Positions 52,715-61,601 are shown, counted from the first letter of the stretch. The stretch is 64,000 nt of DNA from an uncultured Collinsella sp. (GCA_900539735.1 UQDE01000007.1:4626-68625); one strand, 5' to 3'. Program-made: numbers and translations. The notes: generated by a model not told the origin, from the letters alone.

Positions 52715-53653
52715 TTATTTAGCGGAGACCTTGCCGCTGGCGTCCTTGACGACCTTCATGGCAGAGACGGGGATAAAGCCCTGCTCCTCGACGAGCTTGC
52801 CCTGGACGTCATCGGAAAGCATGAACTCCAGGAAGGCCTTGGTGGCCTCGTCGGCATCCTTAGCGCAGTACATGTGCTCGGTAGCCCAGATCTTGAAGGA
52901 GTCGTCGGTGACATTCTTGCTCTTGGGCTCGACGCCCTCGACCTTGATGGCGTTGAACTTGGAGTCATCAAAGTGCGAGAAATCGAGGTAGGAGATGGCG
53001 TTGTCGGTGCTGCCCATCTGAGTCTGGACGTCGCCGGACTTGTCGAGCTCGGCGTCGCCCTTAAAGTCGACGGTCTCGTCGCCAAAGACGGCGGCCTCGA
53101 AGGTGGCGCGGGTACCGGAGCCGGCCTTGCGGTTGAGGACGACGATGGTGGCGTCGTCGCCGCCGACCTCCTTCCAGTTGGTAATCTGACCGGAGAAGAT
53201 ACCCTTGAGCTGCTCGAGGGACAGGTCGTCGACCTTGACGTTCTTGGAGACGACGGGGCCCATGCCCACGACGGCGACCTCGTGGTCGACGAGGTTCTTG
53301 ACTTGATCGGCCTCAAGCTTGGTCTCGGCGAAGACGTCGGAGTTGCCGATGGTGACGGTGCCGGCGGCGACAGCGGTCAGGCCCTTGCCCGAACCGTTAC
53401 CCGAGCCGGAGACGGAGACGTCGGGGTTGGCGTCCATGAACTTCTCGGCAGCGGCCTCGACGAGAGCCTGGAACGAAGAGGCACCGTCGTAGGTCACCTC
53501 GCCGGAGACGGACTCGGCAGCAGCGGCGCTACCCTTGTCGGCGGCATCGGATGCGCCGGAGCCGCCGCACCCAACGAGACCGAGACCGACGATGCTGGCA
53601 AGACCACCAGCGAGGCCGAGGAACTGACGACGAGAATAAGCCTGATCGAGCAT
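52715..53653 (-). CDS. pstS: Phosphate-binding protein PstS, Tat-type lipoprotein
   Basis: PstS captures phosphate outside the membrane. The 312-residue precursor begins with a twin-arginine signal (YSRRQFLGL, Arg8-Arg9) and a lipobox LVGCG with Cys29, so it should be a Tat-exported lipoprotein. The mature part follows the periplasmic-binding fold: SGSGNGSGKGLTAVAAGT (phosphate loop), NRKAGSGTRATFEAAVFG and KIWATEHMYCAKDADEA. ATG 53653 follows AAAGGAAG; the upstream frame is rejected. It is the first gene of the pst operon. Confidence 0.94.
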   Translation of the reverse strand: MLDQAYSRRQFLGLAGGLASIVGLGLVGCGGSGASDAADKGSAAAAESVSGEVTYDGASSFQALVEAAAEKFMDANPDVSVSGSGNGSGKGLTAVAAGTVTIGNSDVFAETKLEADQVKNLVDHEVAVVGMGPVVSKNVKVDDLSLEQLKGIFSGQITNWKEVGGDDATIVVLNRKAGSGTRATFEAAVFGDETVDFKGDAELDKSGDVQTQMGSTDNAISYLDFSHFDDSKFNAIKVEGVEPKSKNVTDDSFKIWATEHMYCAKDADEATKAFLEFMLSDDVQGKLVEEQGFIPVSAMKVVKDASGKVSAK

Positions 53654-53856
53654 GATCTTCCTTTCATACATGCGACTCGCGGGCACCCTGCCCGCTTTGC
53701 TGTTTGGAAAGATACGACCTCGATCGAACGGCAGCCGCGCCAGCTGCGGTTTCTTACGGGCATCTGATAGACCCTTACCGCAAGCGCTGCCCAGCCTTTA
53801 CAAACGAATAACAATCCCGGCATTTAGCGTGGCGCGCCTTTTACACCGATAAAAAG

Positions 53857-53925
53857 AAGTTGCGGTGAAATAGTTCCTGTTTAGCTGTCAGGCAGCCGAT
53901 TCTAGGAACTATTCCACCGCAACTT
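53857..53925. repeat. R2 palindrome repeat, copy 1
   Basis: The arms AAGTTGCGGTGAAATAGTTCCT and AGGAACTATTCCACCGCAACTT pair at all but one position around a 25-base loop. Two more copies are at 57.1 and 60.8 kb. This one lies in the pstS leader, between pstS and the divergent or convergent dipeptidase gene end. Confidence 0.85.
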
Positions 53926-53947
53926 AGATTGGCAAAACGCCGTAACC

Positions 53948-55384
53948 TTAAAGCTCTAATTCATTCAAACGAAGGATCGCAACAATATAGATCTTGAGCG
54001 CCTGCTTGAGCTGTTCCTCGTTGGCGCACTCGTTGGGGCCGTGCATCTGGCCGCCCCATGCGGGCAGCTCCAGGCCGGTCTCCTCGGGGCCAAACGAGAC
54101 GGCGCGGGCAAAGTTGCGCGCGTACGTGCCGCCGCCCATGGCAAAGGGCTCGGCATGCTTGCCGGTGAACTCGTTATAGGTATCGATAAGCGCCTTCACG
54201 GCCGGATCGTCGGCAGACACCGAGAACGGCACCTTCGCACGACCCACACGGCACGTCACGCCAAAACGGCCCACGAGCGGCTCGAGCTGCTCGCGGATGG
54301 TATCGGCACTCGTGCTATCGGGGAAGCGCACGTCGATGACCTGCTCGATATGGCCATCCGCCACACGGATGACGCCAGCGTTGCAGGTAAGCGGGCCAAA
54401 CGCTGGGCTCGTCGCGTCGATACCCAGGCCGCGACCATAGGCATCCGCATGCACAAAGGCCAGGAACTTGACGAACTCGTGCTCGGCAGGCGTCAGCAGG
54501 CGCTCGTCGCGTGCACCAAACGCGTCCTCGGCCTCGCGCAGATACGACACGATCAGGCCGACGGCGTTGATGGTGCCCTCAGGCATCGAAGCGTGACCGC
54601 CAATACCGTGGGCGAAAATCTGCGCATGCCCGTTATCGAGTGTCGTGATCTCAAGGCGGTCGGCGTTCTCGACCGGCGCCGGCAGCTCATCGGCGGCAAT
54701 CGCGAGCTCGCAGATAGACTGCGACGGAATGGCGTTGCTCGCCTCGGCACCGCTCCAGGACACAATGCGCCCGCCGTCGATCTTGGGGCTCACGAACGTC
54801 GCCCCAAACTGGCCCTTCTCAGCATTGCAGACCGGGAACTCGGCATCGGGCGTAAACAAAAAGTCGGGGTCTGCGCTGTTCTCCAGATAATGGTGAACGT
54901 CGGACATGCCCACTTCCTCATCGCAGCCCAGCAGCGCGCGGAAGGTGTAGCGCGGAACAATGCCGTGCTTGAGCAAGTAGGCGCCGGCGTAGAGTGACAA
55001 TACCGCCGGGCCCTTGTCGTCAATCACGCCGCGACCGAGCAGCCAGCCCTCGCGGCGCTCCATGGTGAACGGGTCGGTGTTCCAGCCAGGGCCGGCGGGA
55101 ACCACGTCCACGTGGCAGATAGTCGCGAGCTGTTTGTCGCCGCGGCCCGGGATATCGGCGATTCCCACATAGCCCTCGTCGTCGCTCGTCTGATAGCCGA
55201 GCTTCTGCGCGATGCCGAGCGCGCAATCGAGCGCGTCACGGACCGGGCGGCCAAACGGCGCGCCGGGCTCCGCATCGGCAGAAACTGCCACGGACGGATA
55301 ACTCACCAGCTGCTCGATATCGGCGACGACATCCTCCCAGACCTCGTCGACATACTCGGCAACGCTCTGCTCCACCTGATTCAT
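53948..55384 (-). CDS. Sapep-like M20 dipeptidase
   Basis: The 478-residue metallopeptidase resembles the Sapep/PepV group of manganese- or zinc-dependent dipeptidases. It has SYPSVAVSADAEPGAPFG, ATICHVDVVPAGPGWNTDPF with the metal His and Asp, GRGVIDDKGPAVLSLYAG, LGCDEEVGMSDVHHYLE, and a final HGPNECANEEQLKQAL with the last metal His. ATG 55384 follows an AAGGAGG site. The gene provides amino acids from dipeptides. It stands alone between the pst operon and a HAD gene. Confidence 0.92.
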   Translation of the reverse strand: MNQVEQSVAEYVDEVWEDVVADIEQLVSYPSVAVSADAEPGAPFGRPVRDALDCALGIAQKLGYQTSDDEGYVGIADIPGRGDKQLATICHVDVVPAGPGWNTDPFTMERREGWLLGRGVIDDKGPAVLSLYAGAYLLKHGIVPRYTFRALLGCDEEVGMSDVHHYLENSADPDFLFTPDAEFPVCNAEKGQFGATFVSPKIDGGRIVSWSGAEASNAIPSQSICELAIAADELPAPVENADRLEITTLDNGHAQIFAHGIGGHASMPEGTINAVGLIVSYLREAEDAFGARDERLLTPAEHEFVKFLAFVHADAYGRGLGIDATSPAFGPLTCNAGVIRVADGHIEQVIDVRFPDSTSADTIREQLEPLVGRFGVTCRVGRAKVPFSVSADDPAVKALIDTYNEFTGKHAEPFAMGGGTYARNFARAVSFGPEETGLELPAWGGQMHGPNECANEEQLKQALKIYIVAILRLNELEL

Positions 55385-55438
55385 GGACGACCTCCTTACC
55401 AATGAGCGGCGAGCGTGCCCGCCCCTCACATCAAATAC

Positions 55439-56101
55439 CTATATAGCGAAAAGTTTAGCAAGCTCGGCCACCGAGTGCACCACTGCATCGGCACCCGCCG
55501 CCTCGTGCTCGCCCGGCGCCGCCGCGCCCGAATAGATACCAATGCACGGCACGCTCATCGCGTGCGCGCCCTCGACGTCGTTAAAGCGATCGCCGATCAT
55601 CACGGCATCGCCCGCGGCCGCACCCAAGGCCGCCAACGCGTCGCGGACCGAATCGGCCTTGGTCTCGCGCCCCTGCGGCGGATTCATGCCAACCACCGCC
55701 TCAAACTGAGAAAGTCCCAGCTCTCCCACCATGTCAACGCACTTTGCCTCCATGCGCGACGTCGCCACGGCCAAGCGCTTGCCCTGGGCGACCAACCCAT
55801 CCAGCAGCTCGGGGATCCCGTCAAACACGGGATACTCCTCCGGTCCCAGCTCGTCAAAAAAGGCGCGGTACTCGTCGGCCACCACAAGCGACTCCTCGCG
55901 GGAGAAGCCATAAAAGTCGTGAAAACTCTTCCACAGGGGCGGCCCGATCATGCGACGCAGGTCACCCATCTGCGCCTCCGAAAACCCGCGTGCAGCCAGC
56001 GTCTTGCGCGTCGAGGTCATCACCGCCCGACCCGTATCGGCCACCGTGCCATCAAAATCAAACAGCACGACCGGCCGTTTGCATATCTCCAGCGCCTCCA
56101 T
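55439..56101 (-). CDS. HAD-superfamily phosphatase (phosphoglycolate phosphatase-like)
   Basis: The 220-residue protein carries HAD motif I LFDFDGTVADTG, motif II AVATSRMEAK, motif III lysine in ETKADSV, and motif IV MIGDRFNDVEGAHAM, with a small helical C1 cap. It resembles the Gph/PpaX branch. The ATG at 56101 is chosen because an AGAGGG site lies six bases upstream; an ATG two codons earlier is nearly as good. The substrate is uncertain. Confidence 0.88.
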   Translation of the reverse strand: MEALEICKRPVVLFDFDGTVADTGRAVMTSTRKTLAARGFSEAQMGDLRRMIGPPLWKSFHDFYGFSREESLVVADEYRAFFDELGPEEYPVFDGIPELLDGLVAQGKRLAVATSRMEAKCVDMVGELGLSQFEAVVGMNPPQGRETKADSVRDALAALGAAAGDAVMIGDRFNDVEGAHAMSVPCIGIYSGAAAPGEHEAAGADAVVHSVAELAKLFAI

Positions 56102-56257
56102 CGGCATCCCTCTTCCCCAGTTGACGATTTCCACACCGACACTTCAAACTGTTGACTATTCAACAATTGAACCTAGAAATGTGGAACGACTCCACTATAC
56201 TTGTCGCACTTTGCTCTCAGAAGGCGGCGCCGTCGCGCCCCAACGAAAGGTGCAATT

Positions 56258-57118
56258 ATGTCTTTTGCCATCATAACCGACTCCACGTCGGACATCTCCC
56301 CCGCCCGCGCCCAAGAGCTCGGCATTTACGTGATTCCGCTGCATGTGATTATCGAGGGCGAGGACCTGCTCGACCAGGTGCAGATTACCGCCCAAGAGTA
56401 CGTCGCCCGCATGGCCGGCTCCGAGCAGCTGCCGCACACCTCGCAGCCGAGTGCCGGCGAGTTCAAGGAACTCTTTGACCGCGTGCGCGCCGACGGCCAC
56501 GATAGCGCCATCTTTATCTCGCTGTGCAGCGAGTGGTCCGCCTGCTACGCCAACGCCAGCCTGACGGCCGAGACGCACGAGCTCGACGTGCGCTGCATCG
56601 ACTCGCGCACCGGCTCGGGCGCCGAGGGCCTGCTGGTGGAGTACGCGCTGGCCATGCGCGAGGACGGCCGCAGCCTGGACGAGACCGAGGCGCAGATCCG
56701 CGCGACGCTGCCCGACGCCCACCTGCTGCTGATTCCCCGCACGCTCGAGAATCTCGTTAAGAACGGCCGCGCGCCCAAGCTCGCCGGCCAGCTCACGCAA
56801 ATGCTCAACATTCGCCTGGCCGTTTCGCCGGAGTGGAAATCGGGCGAGATCAAGGCCATAAAAAAGGGCCGCGGTGCCAAGCGCATCGTTACCAACACCA
56901 TGGCCGATTGCCTCGCATTTTTGGCCGAGTATCCGGGCTCCAGCGTGCGCGTGCTCACGACCGGCGCCGCCGAGGAGCAGGAGCTTGTCAACGAGGCACT
57001 CGCGGGTCAGGATTACGTAGACGCCGGCACCGGCCCCATCGGCTGCACCATCGCCACCCACGTAGGCGTCGACGCCATCGCCATCAGCTACTGCCCCCGC
57101 TACCAGCCAACTCACTAG
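56258..57118 (+). CDS. DegV family fatty-acid-binding protein (second copy)
   Basis: This 286-residue paralogue of the 18.0-kb gene begins with FAIITDSTSDISPARAQEL and has LPHTSQPSAGEFKELF, DSRTGSGAEGLLVEYAL, the LSPEWK-type AVSPEWKSGEIKAIKK segment and GCTIATHVGVDAIAISY. It probably binds a different fatty acid chain from its paralogue. ATG 56258 follows GAAAGGTG. Two hairpins, an R2 repeat and a long palindrome, lie downstream and can end transcription. Confidence 0.92.
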   Translation: MSFAIITDSTSDISPARAQELGIYVIPLHVIIEGEDLLDQVQITAQEYVARMAGSEQLPHTSQPSAGEFKELFDRVRADGHDSAIFISLCSEWSACYANASLTAETHELDVRCIDSRTGSGAEGLLVEYALAMREDGRSLDETEAQIRATLPDAHLLLIPRTLENLVKNGRAPKLAGQLTQMLNIRLAVSPEWKSGEIKAIKKGRGAKRIVTNTMADCLAFLAEYPGSSVRVLTTGAAEEQELVNEALAGQDYVDAGTGPIGCTIATHVGVDAIAISYCPRYQPTH

Positions 57119-57132
57119 GGACGCCCACATCA

Positions 57133-57197
57133 GTTGCGGTGGAATAGGGACTGTTTTTGGCTTATTAGCCGCCAATCAATCCCTATTCCACCGCAAC
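57133..57197. repeat. R2 palindrome repeat, copy 2
   Basis: The arms GTTGCGGTGGAATAGGGA and TCCCTATTCCACCGCAAC are perfect inverted copies around a 29-base loop. It is nearly identical over about 70 bases, including the loop, to copy 3 at 60830. Confidence 0.88.
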
Positions 57198-57214
57198 TTA
57201 GAAGCAGTTCATTT

Positions 57215-57273
57215 GGGACGGGGCTAAAAAGACTGGTATCAAACGTTTCAGACCAGTCTTTTAGCCCCGTCCC
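57215..57273 (+). terminator. Long palindromic terminator-like hairpin
   Basis: GGGACGGGGCTAAAAAGACT (extended by GGT) pairs with ACCAGTCTTTTAGCCCCGTC (extended by CC), leaving a 14-base loop and an ATTTTAC tail. It may terminate degV transcription. Confidence 0.65.
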
Positions 57274-57283
57274 ATTTTACCTA

Positions 57284-57414
57284 CCCTACATCAGCCCGCT
57301 CAGGGCGATGTCGACGGCTTCGTTGAGGTCGTCGGTGATGTGGACAAGGTCTGGATCGAGTGGGCTGATCATGCCGGCATCCATCACCGGGCCGTTGAGC
57401 CAGTCGAACAGGCC
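57284..57414 (-). pseudogene. Displaced 3' end of the LOG-family gene (131-bp duplication)
   Basis: This segment is 95% identical (six differences) to 61631-61761, the last ~125 coding bases and stop codon of the intact LOG gene. In frame it still encodes FDWLNGPVMDAGMISPLDPD and the rest of the C-terminus. The similarity stops sharply at GGCC (57414). It is the expected footprint of DNA inserted at the 3' end of that gene. Confidence 0.85.
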
Positions 57415-57832
57415 CCTCGCGGTACCCACTGGACAAAAAATGGCAAATATGAGTACCGCCACCAAATTAGTAGCAGCAAAATCTCGCCGGAATTGATCAT
57501 TTCGATCAATTCCACGTCTTGCCAAGGCTCAAAATTCCGTGTTTAGTGGGTTAGATATATAGAATAATGTCGAATTGGTATTCTATTCTTGCCAAATGTT
57601 ATGAGACTACATTAACAGCAGTACTCACATTTGACGTTATTTGACCACGGGGTCATTCGAAAACCCCTCCCCACGCCGCCAACCCGCCCCATAGCCGTCA
57701 AAAACCTTTAACAACAGCCGCCGCACGTTTTGGCACCGGCTGATTGCCACTCACGGATCGGTACCCCACTATTACCGAACCAAAATCGAAGTCGCGTATC
57801 TCATAAAGCTGAAATGACGTACCCTCATCCCA

Positions 57833-60800
57833 ATGAACGCTGATAAGAATGGCTTTCAAATGAGCAACGGCACGCATCAATACGCCCTTTTCGGGAGCGC
57901 CCTATTCAAATTCAATAAAACGGTCGTCCACGCTTCGGATCCGCGCAAGCAAATCGTTATCTGCAGCAGCGGTCCAGACATCCGTTATACAACGCTGGAA
58001 GAATGGGAGAAAGCTGGCGATTCTTTCGATAGACGGGCGCAGATCGAAGATATCGTCACCAGCGCAAGCCCAGCGCGCGACAAACTCGAGCTCTTCCGCA
58101 ATCTCTTTACTGGTCGCAAAGATGTCTACGCTCATGGGTACCGCAGAAAAGACGGAGGAATTGGCTATACGCCCGCCTGCGCAAATGAGTGGAAGTCAGG
58201 CATTTGCCCCAAAGCAAGCCACCAGAGAGTCAAATGCACGGAATGCAGCAGCCGCGTCTTCCCCGAGTTGAGCGATGCCGCGATCATCGCCCATTTCAGA
58301 GGCAATGACGATAGGCTTCGAGACGTTATAGGCCAATATGTGCTCGATAAAGACAGTAACACGAAAGTCCTGGTCATCGATTTTGACGGAGCCGATTGGA
58401 AAGAAGCGACGAAAGCCATTCGAAATGTCGCAAAAAGCCACGGAATCGATGTCGCAGTTGAGCGATCGAGATCGGGCGACGGCGCACATGTCTGGTTTTT
58501 CTTCCTAGAGCTCGTCAGCGCAAAGACCGCACGAGATTTTGGAAGCAGCCTTATCACCGAAGCGGCGATACTGAACAAGACAATCGCCTTCAAAGCATTT
58601 GACCGAATGCTGCCCGCGCAGTCCACCATTCCTGAGGGCGGCTTTGGAAATCTCATAGCGCTGCCTTTTCAAGGAAAAGCGCAGCGAAAAGGGAACAGCG
58701 TATTTGTTGACGAGCAATTTGAGCCCTTTCCCGATCAATGGCTTTACCTTTCGCAAATCCAGTTAATCCCGCGCGTGACGGTGCAAAATCTGATCGAGAG
58801 CATCGAAAATAGGTCACATGGAATAGCAGCTGTTGCGGCGGCAAACACCGGTGTGCCACATTCCCAGAGACTGCGAAAGCGGCTTCCGCTCACACCGCGG
58901 GACTTCCCGTCATCGCTGTCCGTCACGCAGACCGATATGCTCTATATCCCCGAAAAATCTCTGAGTCCCGCAGCTCAAATGGAAGTCCGCAGGCTTGCAA
59001 CATTTGCCAACCCAGAATTCTTCCGCGCACAATCTATGCATCAATCGGTATTCGGCAAACCGCGGTTCATAGACCTCAGCGAACTTAGAGATGGCTACGT
59101 CGCGATTCCCAGAGGCTGCAAGGTTCAACTTGAGCGGCTGCTTCAAGAAGCCGGCGTTTCTGCCCACTATTCAGACAAACGCAAGTCGAGCCATCCAATT
59201 GCGATGGCATTTAAAGGGACTCTTCGCCCTGAACAGCAAATTGTCGCTGAACAGATGCTCAGCTATGAAGACGGGATCATGTCCGCACCGACGGGGTTCG
59301 GCAAAACCGTCATCGGAGCTTATCTTATTGCTGCCATTGGTCTTCCAACGCTCGTCATCGTTCCTAAAACTGCGCTCATTGCCCAATGGAAATCCCAACT
59401 CGAACGATTTCTCGACATCACGGACAACAGAGAGCCCGTCCGAACCCCAAAGGGACGAATCAGCAAAAGACAGCCTCCGCTCATTGGGCAAATCGGAGGA
59501 GGCAAGACCGCCATAAGCCGTCTCATCGACATTGCTTCATTCCAGTCGCTATCCGGCAAGGATCCCCAAACCGGCGAGTCATTAGCCAAGGAGTTCGTTC
59601 GCGATTACAGTCTCATCATCTGTGACGAATGCCACCATGCGGCCGCGCCACAGCTTGAGCTTGTCCTCAAGTCCGCTCCTGCCAAATATGTATATGGCCT
59701 TTCCGCAACGCCCGAGCGTTCGGACGGACTCACGCGGGCACTCTCGATGCTCTGCGGCCCGGTTCGCTATGTCGTCGATCCAAAAACGCAAGCAATCCAA
59801 CAGGGGATTCAGCGCATTGTTAGACCGCGTTTCACCGGAATTCGATTACCCACCTACGGACCAGGAGCATCCTTTAACCAAATTCTCGATCTCCTGTGTG
59901 TACACGCCGCGAGAAACGAAGCAATTATCGAGGACGCCCTCGAGGCCGCATCAAACGGCCGGCATCCGCTTGTGCTATCTAAAAGAAAAAAGCATGCCGA
60001 AGAGCTATGCAGGCTACTTCAAAGCCGTGGACACGAACCCATACTCTTAACCGGAGAAATCGACGCCAAAGAAAGAAAAGCAATACTGAAGAGTCTTCCC
60101 AGCTTTGAGCATGATCATCGAATCATCGTCGCAACTGAAAGTCTTCTGGGCGAGGGCTTCGACCTGTCTTACCTTGACACTTTGCTCATTGCCACTCCAA
60201 TATCTTGGGACGGCAGCATAACGCAGCAGGCAGGTAGGCTACACAGAAGCCACGAGGGCAAACAGCGGGTTGAGATATTCGACTATGTTGACCTGTCGAT
60301 ACCCATGTTCGCGCGCATGTACCAAAAGAGGCTCAAGACCTACGCCAAGCTGGGGTATGAAGTCTTTGCGGCAAACGACAACAGACAGGACGATCGAAAC
60401 ATCCTCGTTAGGTCGGCAAGAGCCGTGGAGGCTTTAGTGAATGACATCGAGAACGCATCGAAAAGCATTTTTATTGCCGCACCCTACGCGTCCGCCGCAT
60501 GCCTTGAAAAGCTCGCCGCTGCACTCGCGGATGCCGCTACCCGTGGAATTGCCCTTGAGATTTCTATTGCTTCAACTCCACGCGATGACGTGAAAGCGAT
60601 TTTTGCCGAGATGAACGTCAACTATCTCATCAAAGCCGAAGGACGCCTGTGCGCATCAGTGATTGACGAGGAAACTGTCTGGTACGGAGCTATTCCGTTG
60701 CTGGCTTTCCCAAAGAAAGAAGACTGCAGCATTCGTTTCAAAAGCAGCGAAGTCGCAGCCGAGCTTTTGAGCGAAATTCAGCGAAAAGTGGAACCGGAGG

Positions 60801-60844
60801 CCGCGGCGACGAACGGGGTACCCTCAGCAGTTGCGGTGAAATAG
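57833..60844 (+). CDS. TOTE-type primase-helicase-PLD fusion protein
   Basis: The 1003-residue protein matches the archaeo-eukaryotic primase (AEP) of TOTE conflict systems: LFTGRKDVYAHGYRRKDG, a zinc site ACANEWKSGICPKA...KCTEC, catalytic VIDFDGADW near residue 183, VERSRSGDGAHVWFFF and GGFGNLIALPFQ. An SF2 helicase follows: Walker A SAPTGFGKT near 484, DECHH near 597, GLSATPERSDG and QQAGRLHRS near 798. The C-terminus is PLD-like but its HxK is replaced (RLCASVIDEETVWYG). The start is uncertain (ATG 57833 or 57860; no clear site). The stop codon lies inside R2 copy 3. Composition is AT-rich for the window, suggesting transfer. Confidence 0.88.
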   Translation: MNADKNGFQMSNGTHQYALFGSALFKFNKTVVHASDPRKQIVICSSGPDIRYTTLEEWEKAGDSFDRRAQIEDIVTSASPARDKLELFRNLFTGRKDVYAHGYRRKDGGIGYTPACANEWKSGICPKASHQRVKCTECSSRVFPELSDAAIIAHFRGNDDRLRDVIGQYVLDKDSNTKVLVIDFDGADWKEATKAIRNVAKSHGIDVAVERSRSGDGAHVWFFFLELVSAKTARDFGSSLITEAAILNKTIAFKAFDRMLPAQSTIPEGGFGNLIALPFQGKAQRKGNSVFVDEQFEPFPDQWLYLSQIQLIPRVTVQNLIESIENRSHGIAAVAAANTGVPHSQRLRKRLPLTPRDFPSSLSVTQTDMLYIPEKSLSPAAQMEVRRLATFANPEFFRAQSMHQSVFGKPRFIDLSELRDGYVAIPRGCKVQLERLLQEAGVSAHYSDKRKSSHPIAMAFKGTLRPEQQIVAEQMLSYEDGIMSAPTGFGKTVIGAYLIAAIGLPTLVIVPKTALIAQWKSQLERFLDITDNREPVRTPKGRISKRQPPLIGQIGGGKTAISRLIDIASFQSLSGKDPQTGESLAKEFVRDYSLIICDECHHAAAPQLELVLKSAPAKYVYGLSATPERSDGLTRALSMLCGPVRYVVDPKTQAIQQGIQRIVRPRFTGIRLPTYGPGASFNQILDLLCVHAARNEAIIEDALEAASNGRHPLVLSKRKKHAEELCRLLQSRGHEPILLTGEIDAKERKAILKSLPSFEHDHRIIVATESLLGEGFDLSYLDTLLIATPISWDGSITQQAGRLHRSHEGKQRVEIFDYVDLSIPMFARMYQKRLKTYAKLGYEVFAANDNRQDDRNILVRSARAVEALVNDIENASKSIFIAAPYASAACLEKLAAALADAATRGIALEISIASTPRDDVKAIFAEMNVNYLIKAEGRLCASVIDEETVWYGAIPLLAFPKKEDCSIRFKSSEVAAELLSEIQRKVEPEAAATNGVPSAVAVK

Positions 60845-60894
60845 GGACTGTTTTTGACTTATTAGCCGTCAACCAATCCCTATTCCACCGCAAC
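60830..60894. repeat. R2 palindrome repeat, copy 3
   Basis: GTTGCGGTGAAATAGGGA and TCCCTATTCCACCGCAAC form the arms. The last codons and TAG stop of the primase-helicase gene (encoding VAVK) lie within the left arm. Confidence 0.88.
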
Positions 60895-60908
60895 TTAGAA
60901 ATCGGCAA

Positions 60909-61217
60909 TCAGCCCTGCGGACCCTGGAACAGCTCCTCATGAGAGCCCATTCTGACCAGCCGGATCACAGGATTAGTCTTATGCGGCAAGTAGAGAACGA
61001 CCACGTCGACCAAGCCATCGGATAGATGGAAATCGATGTGGCCGTTGTAGTTGCCGCCCGGGTTTGAAAGCTCATGGGCGCCATATTCCGCGGGAAGCGA
61101 GCCGTGAGCTGCAAGCTCTGCGACCGCCGCCCTAAACTCGGTTTTTAGCTGCGGATGGATGCGCATCGTCCGTTTGTAATCCGCCTTAAACTGAGCCTCG
61201 ACTTTAATCTCAAACAT
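60909..61217 (-). CDS. YafQ/RelE-type mRNA interferase toxin
   Basis: The 102-residue protein has the RelE-superfamily layout of the YafQ branch: EAQFKADYKRTMRIHPQLK at the start, YGAHELSNPGGNYNGHIDFHLSD in the middle, and VVLYLPHKTNPVIRLVRMGSHEELF at the end, with the catalytic His residues in the last two. It would cleave ribosome-bound mRNA when freed from its antitoxin. Its ATG is two bases beyond the antitoxin stop codon, a typical coupled arrangement. It lies inside the LOG-bracketed island. Confidence 0.9.
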   Translation of the reverse strand: MFEIKVEAQFKADYKRTMRIHPQLKTEFRAAVAELAAHGSLPAEYGAHELSNPGGNYNGHIDFHLSDGLVDVVVLYLPHKTNPVIRLVRMGSHEELFQGPQG

Positions 61218-61219
61218 CG

Positions 61220-61519
61220 CTAGTCCTCATCGAGGAACGATATAAGCTCATCAGCGTTATTGAATGACGGGCTGTCGTCCGTCAAAATCCCCAACTCATG
61301 AGCCTCGGCGATCACCATGGCGCGTCTCGTCGCCTCGTTGGGCACCTCTGCCCTTCCTACGATCTCAAAAGGAATCTTTCGCTGATTTACCAGCTGCCGA
61401 ACAGCAAGGTTGAGATACGAATTGAGACTTAGACCAACCGTATCCAAGAACTCAGTCGCCTGCTCCTTGAGCCCCTCTTCGATGCGAACCGTCGTAGGCT
61501 TAACCGTTGCAGTGGACAT
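61220..61519 (-). CDS. RelB/DinJ-type antitoxin
   Basis: The 99-residue protein begins with a ribbon-helix-helix domain (TTVRIEEGLKEQATEFLDTVGLSLNSYLNLAVRQLVNQRKIPFEI), followed by an acidic, Asp/Glu-rich C-terminus (ELISFLDED) suited to toxin binding. It lies directly upstream of the toxin, as is usual, and should repress its own operon by binding a palindrome. A GGAGG site precedes the ATG. Confidence 0.9.
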   Translation of the reverse strand: MSTATVKPTTVRIEEGLKEQATEFLDTVGLSLNSYLNLAVRQLVNQRKIPFEIVGRAEVPNEATRRAMVIAEAHELGILTDDSPSFNNADELISFLDED

Positions 61520-61565
61520 ACGCGACCTCCTCGCCTCGTCTTTTGCATCAGTATACCCAATTTAG

Positions 61566-61601
61566 ATGGCAGACTGATGTTAAATAGCATCAGTCTGCCA
61601 T
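61566..61601. promoter_or_regulatory. Palindrome upstream of the toxin-antitoxin pair
   Basis: ATGGCAGACTGATG and CATCAGTCTGCCAT form perfect 14-bp arms around an 8-base spacer. On the minus strand a TATACT -10-like box follows about 12 bases later (61548-61553), so the palindrome overlaps the expected -35 region and may be the antitoxin operator. It could also terminate the LOG gene. Confidence 0.5.

Larger units (their letters stand above)
57119..57832. other. Left border of the accessory island, no gene
   Basis: This 714-base gap contains R2 copy 2, a 23-bp-arm palindrome, the displaced LOG 3' end and about 400 bases of AT-richer DNA before the primase-helicase gene. No further coding region is supported. 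Confidence 0.6.

Noticed and set aside
51668..53767. 699-codon open frame opposite pstCS
   Set aside because: It crosses three well-supported genes in antisense and has no domain.
57286..57525. 79-codon frame at the left island border as a real gene
   Set aside because: Its C-terminal half is the displaced LOG 3' end, and the first half is unrelated AT-rich DNA read through by chance.
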